From positions 1-64,000 of the forward strand of contig JAHDND010000003.1 in NCBI GenBank assembly GCA_018435665.1: a stretch of DNA of 64,000 nt. The letters run 5' to 3'. This document shows, piece after piece, positions 18,823 to 28,363 of the stretch (position 1 is the first letter of the stretch; each line of letters opens with the position of its first letter). The notes below the pieces were generated by a model. That model did no database searches and had not been told where the DNA came from. It worked only from the letters and a program-made list of their open reading frames with translations. Source of the DNA: Candidatus Thiosymbion sp. GTDB taxonomy: Bacteria; Pseudomonadota; Gammaproteobacteria; Chromatiales; Chromatiaceae. A program made the translations under genes and the position numbers.

Positions 18823-19581
18823 CTAGGGCTTGTCCGGCAGGCTGGCCAGGGCGTCCAGGCGGAAGGGGGGCAGGGCGGCGATGGCGAGACGGATATTCTC
18901 CGCCCAGGAGTTGCGCAGGGCGCGCAGATAGGGATCGTCCTCGTCGAGGCGGCGGTAGCGGTCCAGCACCAGGGAATCGCACCGATAGAGCAGCAGCTCC
19001 ACCGGTGGTCCCACGGTCACATTGCTCTTCATGGTCGAGTCCATGGAGACCAGGGCGCAACGCGCCGCGTCCGCCAGGGAGGTGTCGTGCTCGATGATGC
19101 GGTCGAGGATCGGCTTGCCATATTTGGCCTCGCCGATCTGCAGGAAGGGGGTCGCCGAGGAGGTGGTGATGTGGTTGCCCTCCGGGTAAATCATGTGCAG
19201 GCCCGGCGGCTCGCCGGCGATCTGGCCGCCGAGGATGAAGGTGGCGGCGGGGTTGAAGCCGGCGTTGGGGCCGTCCTTGTCCACGTAGCGTTTCTGGCGC
19301 CGCCGGCTGACCTCGCCCAGGTAGTCGGCCGCCTCGGTCAGGTAGCGGGCCTTGTTCAGGGGACAGTCGGGGTCGTCCTTGAATTCCTGGCGTAACTGGG
19401 CCACCACCGCCTGGGAGGTAGCCAGGTTGCCCGCGGTAAGGATCACGAATTGCCGCTCGCCGGCAATGCCCAGGGTATGCATCTTGCTATAGCTGCTGAC
19501 CTGGTCCGAACCCGCGTTGGTGCGGGAATCCGAGGCAAACACCAGGCCCGAATCGACGCTGACTCCCACGCAATAGGTCAT
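18823..19581 (-). CDS. anbu: Proteasome-type protease, Anbu family
   Basis: A 252-residue N-terminal nucleophile hydrolase of the ancestral proteasome beta-subunit (Anbu) type. It starts MTYCVGVSVDSGLVFASDSR; removal of Met would expose Thr as nucleophile with no propeptide, as in known Anbu proteins. Further matches include YVDKDGPNAGFNPAATFILGG and YGKPILDR. Anbu forms open-ring or helical assemblies and its substrates are unknown. Family members usually sit with transglutaminase, ATP-grasp and alpha-E genes; here those lie 7-17 kb away in the same window, so the neighbourhood has been split by the cyclase, channel and Fic/hsdR genes. Confidence 0.9.
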   Translation of the reverse strand: MTYCVGVSVDSGLVFASDSRTNAGSDQVSSYSKMHTLGIAGERQFVILTAGNLATSQAVVAQLRQEFKDDPDCPLNKARYLTEAADYLGEVSRRRQKRYVDKDGPNAGFNPAATFILGGQIAGEPPGLHMIYPEGNHITTSSATPFLQIGEAKYGKPILDRIIEHDTSLADAARCALVSMDSTMKSNVTVGPPVELLLYRCDSLVLDRYRRLDEDDPYLRALRNSWAENIRLAIAALPPFRLDALASLPDKP

Positions 19582-19617
19582 CGCGAAAACCCTCCTCTAA
19601 AACCTGAAGCCAACGAA

Positions 19618-19671
19618 ACCCTTCAGACCCCCTCCCCCCAACCCTGCCCCGCCAGGGGGGAGGGAATAAGG
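19618..19671 (-). repeat. Dispersed GC-rich REP-like repeat (copy B, reverse)
   Basis: Reverse complement of copy A at 14747: CTTCAGACCCCCTCCCCCC, then AACCCTGCCCCGCCAGGGGGG. It lies between the Anbu gene and the amtB terminator. Confidence 0.7.
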
Positions 19672-19770
19672 AAATATGCGGCTTGACTGCTTATGCCAGA
19701 CCAGCGGCAGGGGGTGAGAAGGCTTACAAGCCGACAAACTCAGAGACGCGCAAAAAACCCACGCGCGCGC

Positions 19771-19792
19771 AAAAAAGGGGCCCGAAGGCCCC
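19771..19792 (-). terminator. Rho-independent terminator of the torF-glnK-amtB operon
   Basis: Read on the minus strand: stem GGGGCC, tetraloop TTCG, stem GGCCCC, then six T. A UUCG-capped six-pair GC stem followed by a T run is a textbook intrinsic terminator. It lies 25 bases after the amtB stop. A second T run follows about 14 bases further on. Confidence 0.9.
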
Positions 19793-19816
19793 CCTGGCGT
19801 CCCTGCCACTGGCGCA

Positions 19817-21238
19817 TCAGTAACGGTAGGCGCTCTCGCCATGAGCGGTGATGTCCAGACCCTCGCGCTCCTCGTCCTCGGGGACGCGCAGACCGACGAC
19901 GATATCCACCAGCTTGAAGGCGATGAGGGCGACCAGGCCCGACCAGACGATGGCCACGCCCACGCCCCAGGCCTGACTGGTGACCTGGGCAACGGTATCG
20001 AAGGGGGCGACGGCGTTGGCGACATAGTCATAGACGCCCACCCCACCCAGTTCCGGGTTGGCGAAGACGCCGGTGAGCAGGGCGCCAACGATACCACCCA
20101 CGCCATGGATGCCGAAGACGTCCAGGGCATCGTCCGCGCCCAGCAGGCGCTTGAGGCCATTGACGCCCCACAGGCACAGCAGGCCGGCGACCAGGCCGAT
20201 CACCAGGGCGCCGGTGGGTCCGACCCAGCCCGCGGCGGGGGTGACGGCAACCAGACCGGCGACCGCGCCGGAGGCCGCGCCCAGGAGGGAGGGCTTGCCC
20301 TTGAGCAGGGATTCGGCCGTGGTCCAGGACAGGGTCGCGGCGCCGGTGGCCACCATGGTGTTGAGGAAGGCCAGGGCGGTGAGGCCGTTGGCCTCCAGGT
20401 TGGAGCCGGCGTTGAAGCCAAACCAGCCGATCCACAGCAGGGAGGCGCCGACCATGGTCAGGGTCAGGCTGTGGGGCGGCAGGTGTTCACGGCCATAGCC
20501 GATGCGCTTACCCACCAGGTAGGCGCCCACCAGGCCGGCCATGGCGGCGTTGATGTGCACCACGGTACCGCCGGCGAAGTCCAGGGCACCCTTCTGGAAC
20601 AGGAAACCGGCGGTGGCGGCGGCGGCCTCGGCCGCGGCGGCATCGGTGTAGGCGTCGGGGCCGGCCCAGTACCACACCATGTGCGCCATGGGCAGGTAGG
20701 CGAGGGTGAACCAGATGATCATGAACAACATCACCGCCGAGAACTTCATGCGCTCGGCGAAGGCGCCGACGATGAGGGCCGGGGTGATGGCGGCGAAGGT
20801 GGCCTGGAAGATGATGTAGGCAAACTCGGGGATGTAGACGCCCTTGCTGAAGGTGGCGGCGACCGAGTCCACGGTGACACCGTTGAGGAAGAGCTTGGAG
20901 AAGCCACCGAAGAAGGCGTTGCCCTCGGTGAAGGCGATGGAATAGCCATAGACGAACCACAGCACCATCATCAGGGAGAAGATCATGAAGACCTGCATCA
21001 GCACCGACAGCATGTTCTTCGAGCGGACCAGGCCACCATAGAAGAGGGCCAGGCCGGGGATGACCATGAGGGCGACGAGGGCGGTGGAGATCAGCATCCA
21101 GGCGGTGTCACCCTTGTCGACCGTCGGGGCGACCGCGGCGACGACATCGGCGGCGGGCTTCAGGGCCTCCTCGGCCCCGGCGACCCCCGCCAGGGCGAGC
21201 CCGAGGCCCGCCAGCGGAATGGAAAATAATCGGTTCAT
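19817..21238 (-). CDS. amtB: Ammonium transporter AmtB
   Basis: A 473-residue inner-membrane ammonium channel. A cleavable leader (MNRLFSIPLAGLGLALAGVAG) is followed by about 40 polar residues, then the 11-helix Amt core beginning DTAWMLISTALVALMVIPGLAL. The pore histidine regions (AHMVWYW, FGIHGVGG) and the Phe gate areas are present. It moves ammonium/ammonia into the cell under nitrogen limitation and is blocked by unmodified GlnK, whose gene is directly upstream, 49 bases away. It is the last gene of the torF-glnK-amtB run and is followed by a strong terminator. A second, divergent Amt lies at 55196-56458. Confidence 0.95.
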   Translation of the reverse strand: MNRLFSIPLAGLGLALAGVAGAEEALKPAADVVAAVAPTVDKGDTAWMLISTALVALMVIPGLALFYGGLVRSKNMLSVLMQVFMIFSLMMVLWFVYGYSIAFTEGNAFFGGFSKLFLNGVTVDSVAATFSKGVYIPEFAYIIFQATFAAITPALIVGAFAERMKFSAVMLFMIIWFTLAYLPMAHMVWYWAGPDAYTDAAAAEAAAATAGFLFQKGALDFAGGTVVHINAAMAGLVGAYLVGKRIGYGREHLPPHSLTLTMVGASLLWIGWFGFNAGSNLEANGLTALAFLNTMVATGAATLSWTTAESLLKGKPSLLGAASGAVAGLVAVTPAAGWVGPTGALVIGLVAGLLCLWGVNGLKRLLGADDALDVFGIHGVGGIVGALLTGVFANPELGGVGVYDYVANAVAPFDTVAQVTSQAWGVGVAIVWSGLVALIAFKLVDIVVGLRVPEDEEREGLDITAHGESAYRY

Positions 21239-21287
21239 GTGTTCACAACCTCTTTAAAACCGGGGCCTTGAAACCGGAGTAGCGGGA

Positions 21288-21710
<423 letters not shown>

Positions 21711-22484
21711 CTAAAAGGTCTTCAACCAGCCGACCCAGAATTTGGGATCGTTGTTGTAGCCGATCTCGTCATTGCCATCATTCTGATCCCAGTTGAGGCT
21801 GAAGGTCCCGAAATCCCCGGCCGCCTTGCTGATGCTGGCGCCGTAATTCCAGTAATCGGCGCTGGCGGTCTGGATCAGGGTCTCTTCGCCCAGCATGACC
21901 TCATAGGGGATCTCCCCGTTCTTGAAATCGGTATAGCCGGCGCGCAGGCTGAAACTCAGGCCATAGGGCAGTTCGTCGTAGGTAAAGGCACCGGAGAAGT
22001 ACCAGTCACCGTCGTCATAGAGCCCCTCGTCATTCTCGCCATAGACGGTGTAATCCACGCCCAGCTTGAACCATTTGTATTGGAGGCTACCGCCAATTTC
22101 CGCGAAGTTGAGATCCTGCCCGCCCGGATAGGCGTAGTAGATGCCCTTGAGACTATAGGTCAGGTCTTCGACGAGGCTATTGGTATAACCCAGGTAGAGA
22201 TCCACCTCGGCGCTGGGATTGTCTTCCTCCAGATTGAAATCGACATTGGACACCCAGGTCCCGGCATAAAAACCGCTGCTGTGGCTGTAGTCGACGCCAC
22301 CCTGCACCGCCGCCTTGTCATCGGTCTGGGTAATACCGCGCCAGACGTAATTGCTCACCACGCCGATATTGGCGCTAACGCTGTGCTCGGGGGGCGGATT
22401 CCCCTCATCGTCCGCCATCAGGGTCAAAGGCGCCGCCAGGAGGGCACTAGCCAGGCTGACAAATAACCGTTTCTGAGACTTCAT
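21711..22484 (-). CDS. TorF family putative outer-membrane porin
   Basis: A 257-residue exported protein. Signal peptide MKSQKRLFVSLASALLAAPL ends near LMA, and the mature part begins with the hallmark SANIGVVSNYVWRGITQTD of the Gcw_chp/TorF family. It then alternates aromatic-rich beta strands and ends in KFWVGWLKTF, with the terminal Phe typical of Bam-inserted outer-membrane barrels. Members are commonly found upstream of glnK-amtB and presumably let ammonium or small nitrogen compounds cross the outer membrane; that role is inferred. ATG at 22484 precedes the signal peptide directly. First gene of the torF-glnK-amtB operon. Confidence 0.88.
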   Translation of the reverse strand: MKSQKRLFVSLASALLAAPLTLMADDEGNPPPEHSVSANIGVVSNYVWRGITQTDDKAAVQGGVDYSHSSGFYAGTWVSNVDFNLEEDNPSAEVDLYLGYTNSLVEDLTYSLKGIYYAYPGGQDLNFAEIGGSLQYKWFKLGVDYTVYGENDEGLYDDGDWYFSGAFTYDELPYGLSFSLRAGYTDFKNGEIPYEVMLGEETLIQTASADYWNYGASISKAAGDFGTFSLNWDQNDGNDEIGYNNDPKFWVGWLKTF

Positions 22485-22575
22485 GGGTTGATTACCTCGC
22501 TCGGTCCAAAGGGTCTCTAGGGGTTTTCGGACGGCCACGGAACGAGCCGGGCACTAAGGCTGTCGTCAATGGCTT

Positions 22576-22591
22576 TGCAGGACCCATGCCA
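22576..22591 (-). promoter_or_regulatory. Candidate sigma-54 promoter for torF-glnK-amtB
   Basis: On the minus strand TGGCATGGGTCCTGCA matches TGGCAYRN4TTGCW with a single mismatch (C for the first T of TTGC). It lies 92 bases before the torF ATG. Sigma-54/NtrC control is the classical regulation of glnK-amtB. Confidence 0.7.
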
Positions 22592-22620
22592 AATTCCCCA
22601 CCAACACCACCCGGAACGGC

Positions 22621-22660
22621 ATTGAATGGCCTTGTGACCCAGGGTCAGGACAAGGTCAAT
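22621..22660. promoter_or_regulatory. 40-base imperfect palindrome
   Basis: Arms ATTGA-CCTTGT-GACCC and GGGTC-ACAAGG-TCAAT face each other around a central A, with short unpaired stretches. It lies just upstream of the torF sigma-54-like promoter and could be a protein-binding dyad or an RNA hairpin. The factor is unknown. Confidence 0.45.
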
Positions 22661-22745
22661 ACCCCAAGGACCGGTTAGCGGCCTCAGCCGCCGCCGCCCA
22701 AGGCGAACCCCCGCACCAAAATAGACCGATCTCCCCCCTCCAGCC

Positions 22746-22760
22746 GCACCGTAACGGTGC
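22746..22760. promoter_or_regulatory. NtrC-type binding site
   Basis: GCACCGTAACGGTGC is a perfect GCACC-N5-GGTGC dyad, the NtrC consensus core. It sits about 155 bases upstream of the torF sigma-54-like promoter and about 200 bases upstream of the urtA one, a normal enhancer distance for both. Confidence 0.75.
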
Positions 22761-22839
22761 CTCAACACGCCTCACCGGCGCCTATTCGTTCAGATCCCTC
22801 GCAGGCTCGGGGGCATCCGCTACATAAACTACTGATTCT

Positions 22840-22890
22840 GAGGCAACCTCCCTCTGATCGGGAAGGGTCGGGGAGAGGGGCTCTGAACGG
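22840..22890 (+). repeat. Dispersed GC-rich REP-like repeat (copy C)
   Basis: CTACTGATTCTGAGGCAACC, then CCTCTGATCGGGAAGGGTCGG and GGAGAGGGGCTCTGAACGG align with copy A at 14747, including the flanking CTACTGATT. This copy is the most diverged in its central hairpin. Confidence 0.65.
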
Positions 22891-22956
22891 TTACCCCGGC
22901 GCCAGCTCACCCCAATGCCGGGGCATCGGCCTGGCAGGACTTGGCCCGGCGCTGTA

Positions 22957-22972
22957 TGGCCCGCCTTTTGCA
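22957..22972 (+). promoter_or_regulatory. Candidate sigma-54 promoter for the urt-ure operon
   Basis: TGGCCCGCCTTTTGCA matches TGGCAYRN4TTGCW with a single mismatch (C for A at the fifth base); the TTGCA -12 element is perfect. It lies 135 bases before the urtA ATG, facing away from the torF promoter. Confidence 0.65.
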
Positions 22973-23106
22973 AGATACGGATTGGCACCCTGTGTCGGCC
23001 TTTAACCCCTCGTCTCGCGGCGGGGAATCACATCCACGGTATAGATCTGATTCGATCCGTTAGCTCTGACCGGATCAGACCTTCATTCAAGCGGGAGAAT
23101 GGCACG

Positions 23107-24396
23107 ATGCGCCTTTCCAAATTAATAAAACCGGCCCTGCTGGCCACCGGTCTCACCGCCGGTCTGGGCCTGTCGGCATGGGCGCAGGCCGCCGATACCA
23201 TCAAGGTGGGTATCCTGCATTCCTTGTCCGGCACCATGGCCATCAGCGAGACCACGCTGAAGGACACCATGCTGATGCTGATCGCGGAGCAGAACAAAAA
23301 GGGGGGCCTGCTGGGCAAGCAGATCGAGGCCGTGGTGGTGGACCCGGCGTCCAACTGGCCGCTGTTCGCCGAGAAGGCGCGGGAGTTGCTGACCAAGGAT
23401 AAGGTGGCCGCCGTCTTCGGCTGCTGGACCTCCGTGTCCCGCAAGTCGGTGCTGCCGGTCTTCGAGGAGCTGAACGGCCTGCTCTTCTATCCCGTGCAGT
23501 ACGAAGGCGAGGAATCCTCCAAGAATGTCTTCTACACCGGCGCCGCGCCCAACCAGCAGGCGATCCCGGCGGTGGACTACCTCATGGATCAGGGGGTGCA
23601 GCGCTGGGTGCTGGCCGGTACCGACTATGTCTATCCCCGCACCACCAACAAAATCCTGGAGGCCTATCTCAAGGGAAAGGGGGTGGCGCAGGAAGACATC
23701 CTGATCAACTACACGCCCTTTGGTCATTCCGACTGGCAGTCCATCGTCGCCGACATCAAAAAGTTCGGCTCCGCCGGCAAGAAGACCGCCGTGGTCTCCA
23801 CCATCAACGGCGACGCCAACGTGCCCTTCTACAAGGAGTTGGGTAACCAGGGCGTCTCCGCCGAAGACATCCCGGTGGTGGCCTTCTCCGTCGGTGAAGA
23901 GGAGCTGTCGGGCATCGACACCAAGCCCCTGGTGGGCCACCTGGCGGCCTGGAACTATTTCATGAGCGTGGATGCCCCCGCCAACGCCGCCTTCATCGAG
24001 CAGTGGCATGAGTTCACCAAAAACCCCAAGCGGGTGACCAACGACCCCATGGAGGCCCATTTCATTGGCTTTAACCTCTGGGTCAAGGCGGTGGAAAAGG
24101 CCGGCACCACGGACCCGGACAAGGTCATCGACGCCATGATCGGCCTGGAGACCCCCAACCTGACCGGGGGCGTGGCCAAGATGCTGCCCAACCATCACAT
24201 CACCAAGCCCGTCCTCATCGGCGAGATCCAGGGCGATGGTCAGTTCTCCGTGGTCTGGGAGACCGAGGGGCTGGTGCCGGGTGATGCCTGGTCCGATTTC
24301 CTGGAAGGTTCCAGGGACATCGAGGCCGACTGGGTGACCCTCAAGTGCGGCAACTACAACACCAAGACCAAGACCTGCTCGGGTCAGAACTTCTGA
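23107..24396 (+). CDS. urtA: Urea ABC transporter substrate-binding protein UrtA
   Basis: A 429-residue periplasmic binding protein of the Leu/Ile/Val type. A signal peptide (RLSKLIKPALLATG ... SAWAQA) precedes ADTIKVGILHSLSGTMAISE. The blocks FGCWTSVSRKSVLPV and GLLFYPVQYEGEESS are the signature of UrtA rather than branched-chain amino-acid binders. It captures urea at high affinity for UrtBC. ATG at 23107 with GGGAG nine bases before it; the frame is open further upstream but without family similarity. First gene of urtABCDE-ureDABC, probably driven by the sigma-54-like promoter at 22957. Confidence 0.96.
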   Translation: MRLSKLIKPALLATGLTAGLGLSAWAQAADTIKVGILHSLSGTMAISETTLKDTMLMLIAEQNKKGGLLGKQIEAVVVDPASNWPLFAEKARELLTKDKVAAVFGCWTSVSRKSVLPVFEELNGLLFYPVQYEGEESSKNVFYTGAAPNQQAIPAVDYLMDQGVQRWVLAGTDYVYPRTTNKILEAYLKGKGVAQEDILINYTPFGHSDWQSIVADIKKFGSAGKKTAVVSTINGDANVPFYKELGNQGVSAEDIPVVAFSVGEEELSGIDTKPLVGHLAAWNYFMSVDAPANAAFIEQWHEFTKNPKRVTNDPMEAHFIGFNLWVKAVEKAGTTDPDKVIDAMIGLETPNLTGGVAKMLPNHHITKPVLIGEIQGDGQFSVVWETEGLVPGDAWSDFLEGSRDIEADWVTLKCGNYNTKTKTCSGQNF

Positions 24397-24412
24397 TCCC
24401 GCGCCCGCACCG

Positions 24413-24471
24413 GGCGGGCCAGGCCCAGGAGGCCCGGCCCGCCGCCAGGGTAAGGTCAACCCCCTGACCTT
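24413..24471 (+). other. Two hairpins after urtA
   Basis: The first (24413-24443) has arms GGCGGGCC and GGCCCGCC with a nested GGCC stem. The second (24452-24471) pairs AAGGTCA with TGACCTT and is followed only by TTA. Such structures after the first gene of an ABC operon often stabilise the binding-protein mRNA or partly terminate transcription, giving excess binding protein. Confidence 0.6.
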
Positions 24472-24597
24472 TTACGGGAGCTTACCCGGATCGCCGGGAA
24501 CTGTGCCGGCCGGGGTCTCCGAAACAAAGTCCGGGCCTGGCCGTGAACCCCGCGGCCCGCCCTTTTCAGCAAGCCAACGCCACCGCGAGAACTCCTC

Positions 24598-26409
24598 ATG
24601 ACGCTGTTTTCCCGGCTCTTGCTGGTCCTTCTGCTGGGCTGCGCCGCCATCCCGACCGCGGGGGCCGCTGACCCGCCGCCGGCCCCGGCCCCCCTGGACC
24701 AGACCCCGCCGGCCTCAGGCGACCCGGCAGCGGTTTCCGTCGCTTCCGCCGCCTCGGCGCCAGTCGAACCGGTATCAGCCTCCGGCGCTTCCCCTACCCC
24801 GGCTTCAGTCGGCACGGCATCAGCCTTCGTGGCTTCCGCCGCCCCGCAGGCCGCCGCCCTGCCCGCGCCACCCCCGGACCCATCGCCCTTCGCCGCCGCC
24901 CTGCCCTTGCTGCTCGATAGCAAATTCCCGGTCAAGGAGCAGGCCGTGGAGCGACTGGCCGCCAGTGGCGATGCCCGCGTAGAGGGCCTGTTCACCGCCC
25001 TGCTCGCGGGCGAACTCTATCAGCTCAAGGCCGATGGCCGCCTGGTGATCGCGCGCGGCCAGGAGGGCGACCAGGCGGTGCGTGAAGTCCTGAGCGACGC
25101 CCCGCTCAGCGGCATCGGTACCCAGGAGCTGAAAAAGATCACCCTCAACAATCGCATGCGCGGCCAACTCAAGACCGCCCTGGCGCGCCTGGACCTGAGC
25201 CACGCCGACGCCGGGCGGCGGCTGGCGGCGGTGACCAGTCTGATGAGCGATCCCGGCGGCGCCAACCCGGACCTGCTGCGCGCTCGCCTGACCCAGGAGG
25301 ACGCCGCCGAGGTGCGGGATGCCCTGGGCCTGGTGCTGGCCCTGCTGGACCTCAACAGCCCGGATGCCCAGGCGCGCCTGGCCGCCCTCCCCCGCCTGCG
25401 GGATGCCCTGCACCCCCCGGTGCGCACCGCCCTGACCCAGCTCCTGGAGCGCGAGACCGATGGTCAGGTCAAGGCCGCCGCCAGCCGCGTCCTGACGCAT
25501 ATCGAGGGTCGCGTCCACTGGTACGGCCAGCTTGAGACCCTGTTCTTCGGCCTCTCCCTGGGCTCGGTGCTGGTGCTGGCCGCCATCGGCCTCGCCATCA
25601 CCTTCGGTGTCATGGGGGTCATCAACATGGCCCATGGCGAGCTGATGATGCTGGGGGCCTACACCACCTACGTCATCCAGCAACTGCTGCCTGGCCACAT
25701 CGGCCTCTCTCTCTTCCTCGCCATCCCCGCGGCCTTCGTCGTCGCCGGCCTGGTGGGCATCCTCATCGAGCGCGGGGTGATCCGTTTTCTCTATGGCCGC
25801 CCCCTGGAGACCCTGCTGGCGACCTTCGGCATCAGCCTCATCCTGCAGCAACTGGTGCGGTCGATCTTCTCTCCCCTCAACCGCTCGGTGGAGACCCCGG
25901 CCTGGATGTCCGGTTCCTGGCAGGTCAACGAAGTCCTGTCCCTGACCCTGAACCGCCTGGTGATCATCGGTTTCTGCCTGCTGGTCTTCGCCCTGCTCTA
26001 CCTGATCCTCAACCGCACCCGCCTGGGCCTGCAAGTGCGGGCGGTCTCCCAGAACCGGGCCATGGCCCGCGCCATGGGGGTACGCTCCCAGTGGGTGGAC
26101 GCCATGACCTTCGGCCTGGGCTCCGGGATCGCCGGGGTCGCCGGGGTGGCCCTGAGTCAGCTCACCAACGTCGGTCCCAACCTGGGGCAGAGCTACATCA
26201 TCGACAGCTTCATGGTGGTGGTCTTCGGCGGGGTCGGTAACCTCTGGGGCACCCTGGTGGCGGGCCTGGGCCTGGGGGTGGCCAACAAGCTGCTGGAGCC
26301 CTGGGCCGGGGCCGTCCTGGCCAAGATCCTGGTGCTGGTCTTCATCATCCTCTTCATCCAGAAACGACCCAAGGGGCTCTTCCCCCAGAAGGGGAGGGCG
26401 GCGACATGA
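24598..26409 (+). CDS. urtB: Urea ABC transporter permease UrtB
   Basis: 603 residues. A signal-like N-terminus (TLFSRLLLVLLLGCAAIPTAGA) is followed by a Pro/Ala/Ser-rich linker (about 25-95) and a HEAT-like helical periplasmic domain (about 95-300). The LivH-type permease with about eight membrane helices then starts near FFGLSLGSVLVLAAIGLAIT. The N-terminal extension is normal for proteobacterial UrtB, though the low-complexity linker is long. It forms the membrane channel with UrtC. Its stop overlaps the urtC start by four bases. Confidence 0.95.
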   Translation: MTLFSRLLLVLLLGCAAIPTAGAADPPPAPAPLDQTPPASGDPAAVSVASAASAPVEPVSASGASPTPASVGTASAFVASAAPQAAALPAPPPDPSPFAAALPLLLDSKFPVKEQAVERLAASGDARVEGLFTALLAGELYQLKADGRLVIARGQEGDQAVREVLSDAPLSGIGTQELKKITLNNRMRGQLKTALARLDLSHADAGRRLAAVTSLMSDPGGANPDLLRARLTQEDAAEVRDALGLVLALLDLNSPDAQARLAALPRLRDALHPPVRTALTQLLERETDGQVKAAASRVLTHIEGRVHWYGQLETLFFGLSLGSVLVLAAIGLAITFGVMGVINMAHGELMMLGAYTTYVIQQLLPGHIGLSLFLAIPAAFVVAGLVGILIERGVIRFLYGRPLETLLATFGISLILQQLVRSIFSPLNRSVETPAWMSGSWQVNEVLSLTLNRLVIIGFCLLVFALLYLILNRTRLGLQVRAVSQNRAMARAMGVRSQWVDAMTFGLGSGIAGVAGVALSQLTNVGPNLGQSYIIDSFMVVVFGGVGNLWGTLVAGLGLGVANKLLEPWAGAVLAKILVLVFIILFIQKRPKGLFPQKGRAAT

Positions 26410-27520
26410 TCCTGACCCGACTGCTGCGAGACGACCGTGGCGGCCAGATCCTGCTGGGGTCCCTGCTGATCCTGGCCGTCCTGGCCCCGGTCCTCAACCT
26501 GGCCCTGCCGCCGGACCATCCCCTCTACCTGTCCACCTACACCCTGACCCTGCTGGGCAAGTACCTCTGCTATGCCCTGCTGGCGGTGGCGGTGGATCTG
26601 GTGTGGGGCTATCTGGGCATCCTCTCCCTGGGGCACGGCGCCTTCTTCGCCCTGGGCGGCTACGCCATGGGCATGTACCTGATGCGCCAGATCGGCGAGC
26701 GCGGCGTCTATGGCAACCCGGAGCTACCGGACTTCATGGTCTTCCTCAACTGGCCGGAGCTGCCCTGGTACTGGTGGGGCTTCGACCAGTTCGGCTTCGC
26801 CCTGCTCATGGTGGTCCTGGTGCCCGGCCTGCTGGCCTTCGTCTTCGGCTGGTTCGCCTTCCGCTCCCGGGTCACCGGCGTCTATCTGTCCATCATCACC
26901 CAGGCCCTCACCTATGCCCTGATGCTGGCCTTCTTTCGCAACGAGATGGGCTTCGGCGGCAACAACGGCCTCACCGACTTCAAGGACCTGCTGGGCTTCG
27001 ACCTCCAGGCCGACGGCACCCGCGTCGCCCTCTTCCTGGCCTCGGCCCTGGCCCTGGCCCTGGGCTACCTGGCCTGCCGCGCCCTGGTCCTGTCCAAACT
27101 GGGGCGGGTGGCCATGGCCATCCGCGACGCCGAGGAACGCACCCGCTTCACCGGCTACCGGGTGGACCGGGTGATGCTGTGGATCTTCACCTTCTCCGCC
27201 GTGCTGGCGGGGATCGCCGGCGCCCTCTACGTGCCCCAGGTGGGCATCATCAACCCCGGGGAGTTCTCGCCCCTCTTCTCCATCGAGATCGTCATCTGGG
27301 TGGCGGTGGGTGGGCGCGCCACCCTCTACGGGGCGGTGGCCGGCGCCCTGCTGGTCAACTACGCCAAGACCTGGTTCACCGGCGCCCTGCCGGAGGTCTG
27401 GCTCTATGCCCTGGGCGCCCTGTTCGTGCTGGTCACCCTCTTCCTGCCCCAGGGCATCGCGGGCCTGGGGCGGGGGCTGGGCTCCTGGGGCGGACGCTGG
27501 CGGCGGGGGGAGGCACGGCC

Positions 27521-27524
<4 letters not shown>
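26406..27524 (+). CDS. urtC: Urea ABC transporter permease UrtC
   Basis: A 372-residue LivM-type inner-membrane permease with about eight to ten helices, partner of UrtB. The blocks WGYLGILSLGHGAFFALGGY and AIRDAEERTRFTGY are the conserved permease motifs that contact the ATPases. It overlaps urtB at its start and urtD at its stop (ATGA), indicating coupled translation. Confidence 0.95.

Positions 27525-28356
<832 letters not shown>

Positions 28357-28363
<7 letters not shown>

Larger units (their letters stand above)
22485..23106. other. 622-base divergent regulatory region between torF and urtA
   Basis: This gap holds two outward-facing sigma-54-like promoters, one perfect NtrC-type dyad, a 40-base imperfect palindrome and one copy of the dispersed repeat, each listed separately. 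No coding similarity is seen. Confidence 0.8.

Noticed and set aside
18800..18830. Stem with T run as terminator of the Anbu gene
   Set aside because: The T run lies on the wrong side of the stem for the minus-strand gene, and the stem has only five pairs.
19841..21229. A 462-codon plus-strand frame opposite amtB
   Set aside because: Its Gly/Asp/His-rich composition is that of a shadow frame; the minus strand encodes an unmistakable AmtB.
22983..23000. TGGCACC near 22983 as a second sigma-54 promoter of urtA
   Set aside because: No GC dinucleotide at the -12 position; the site at 22957 is much better.
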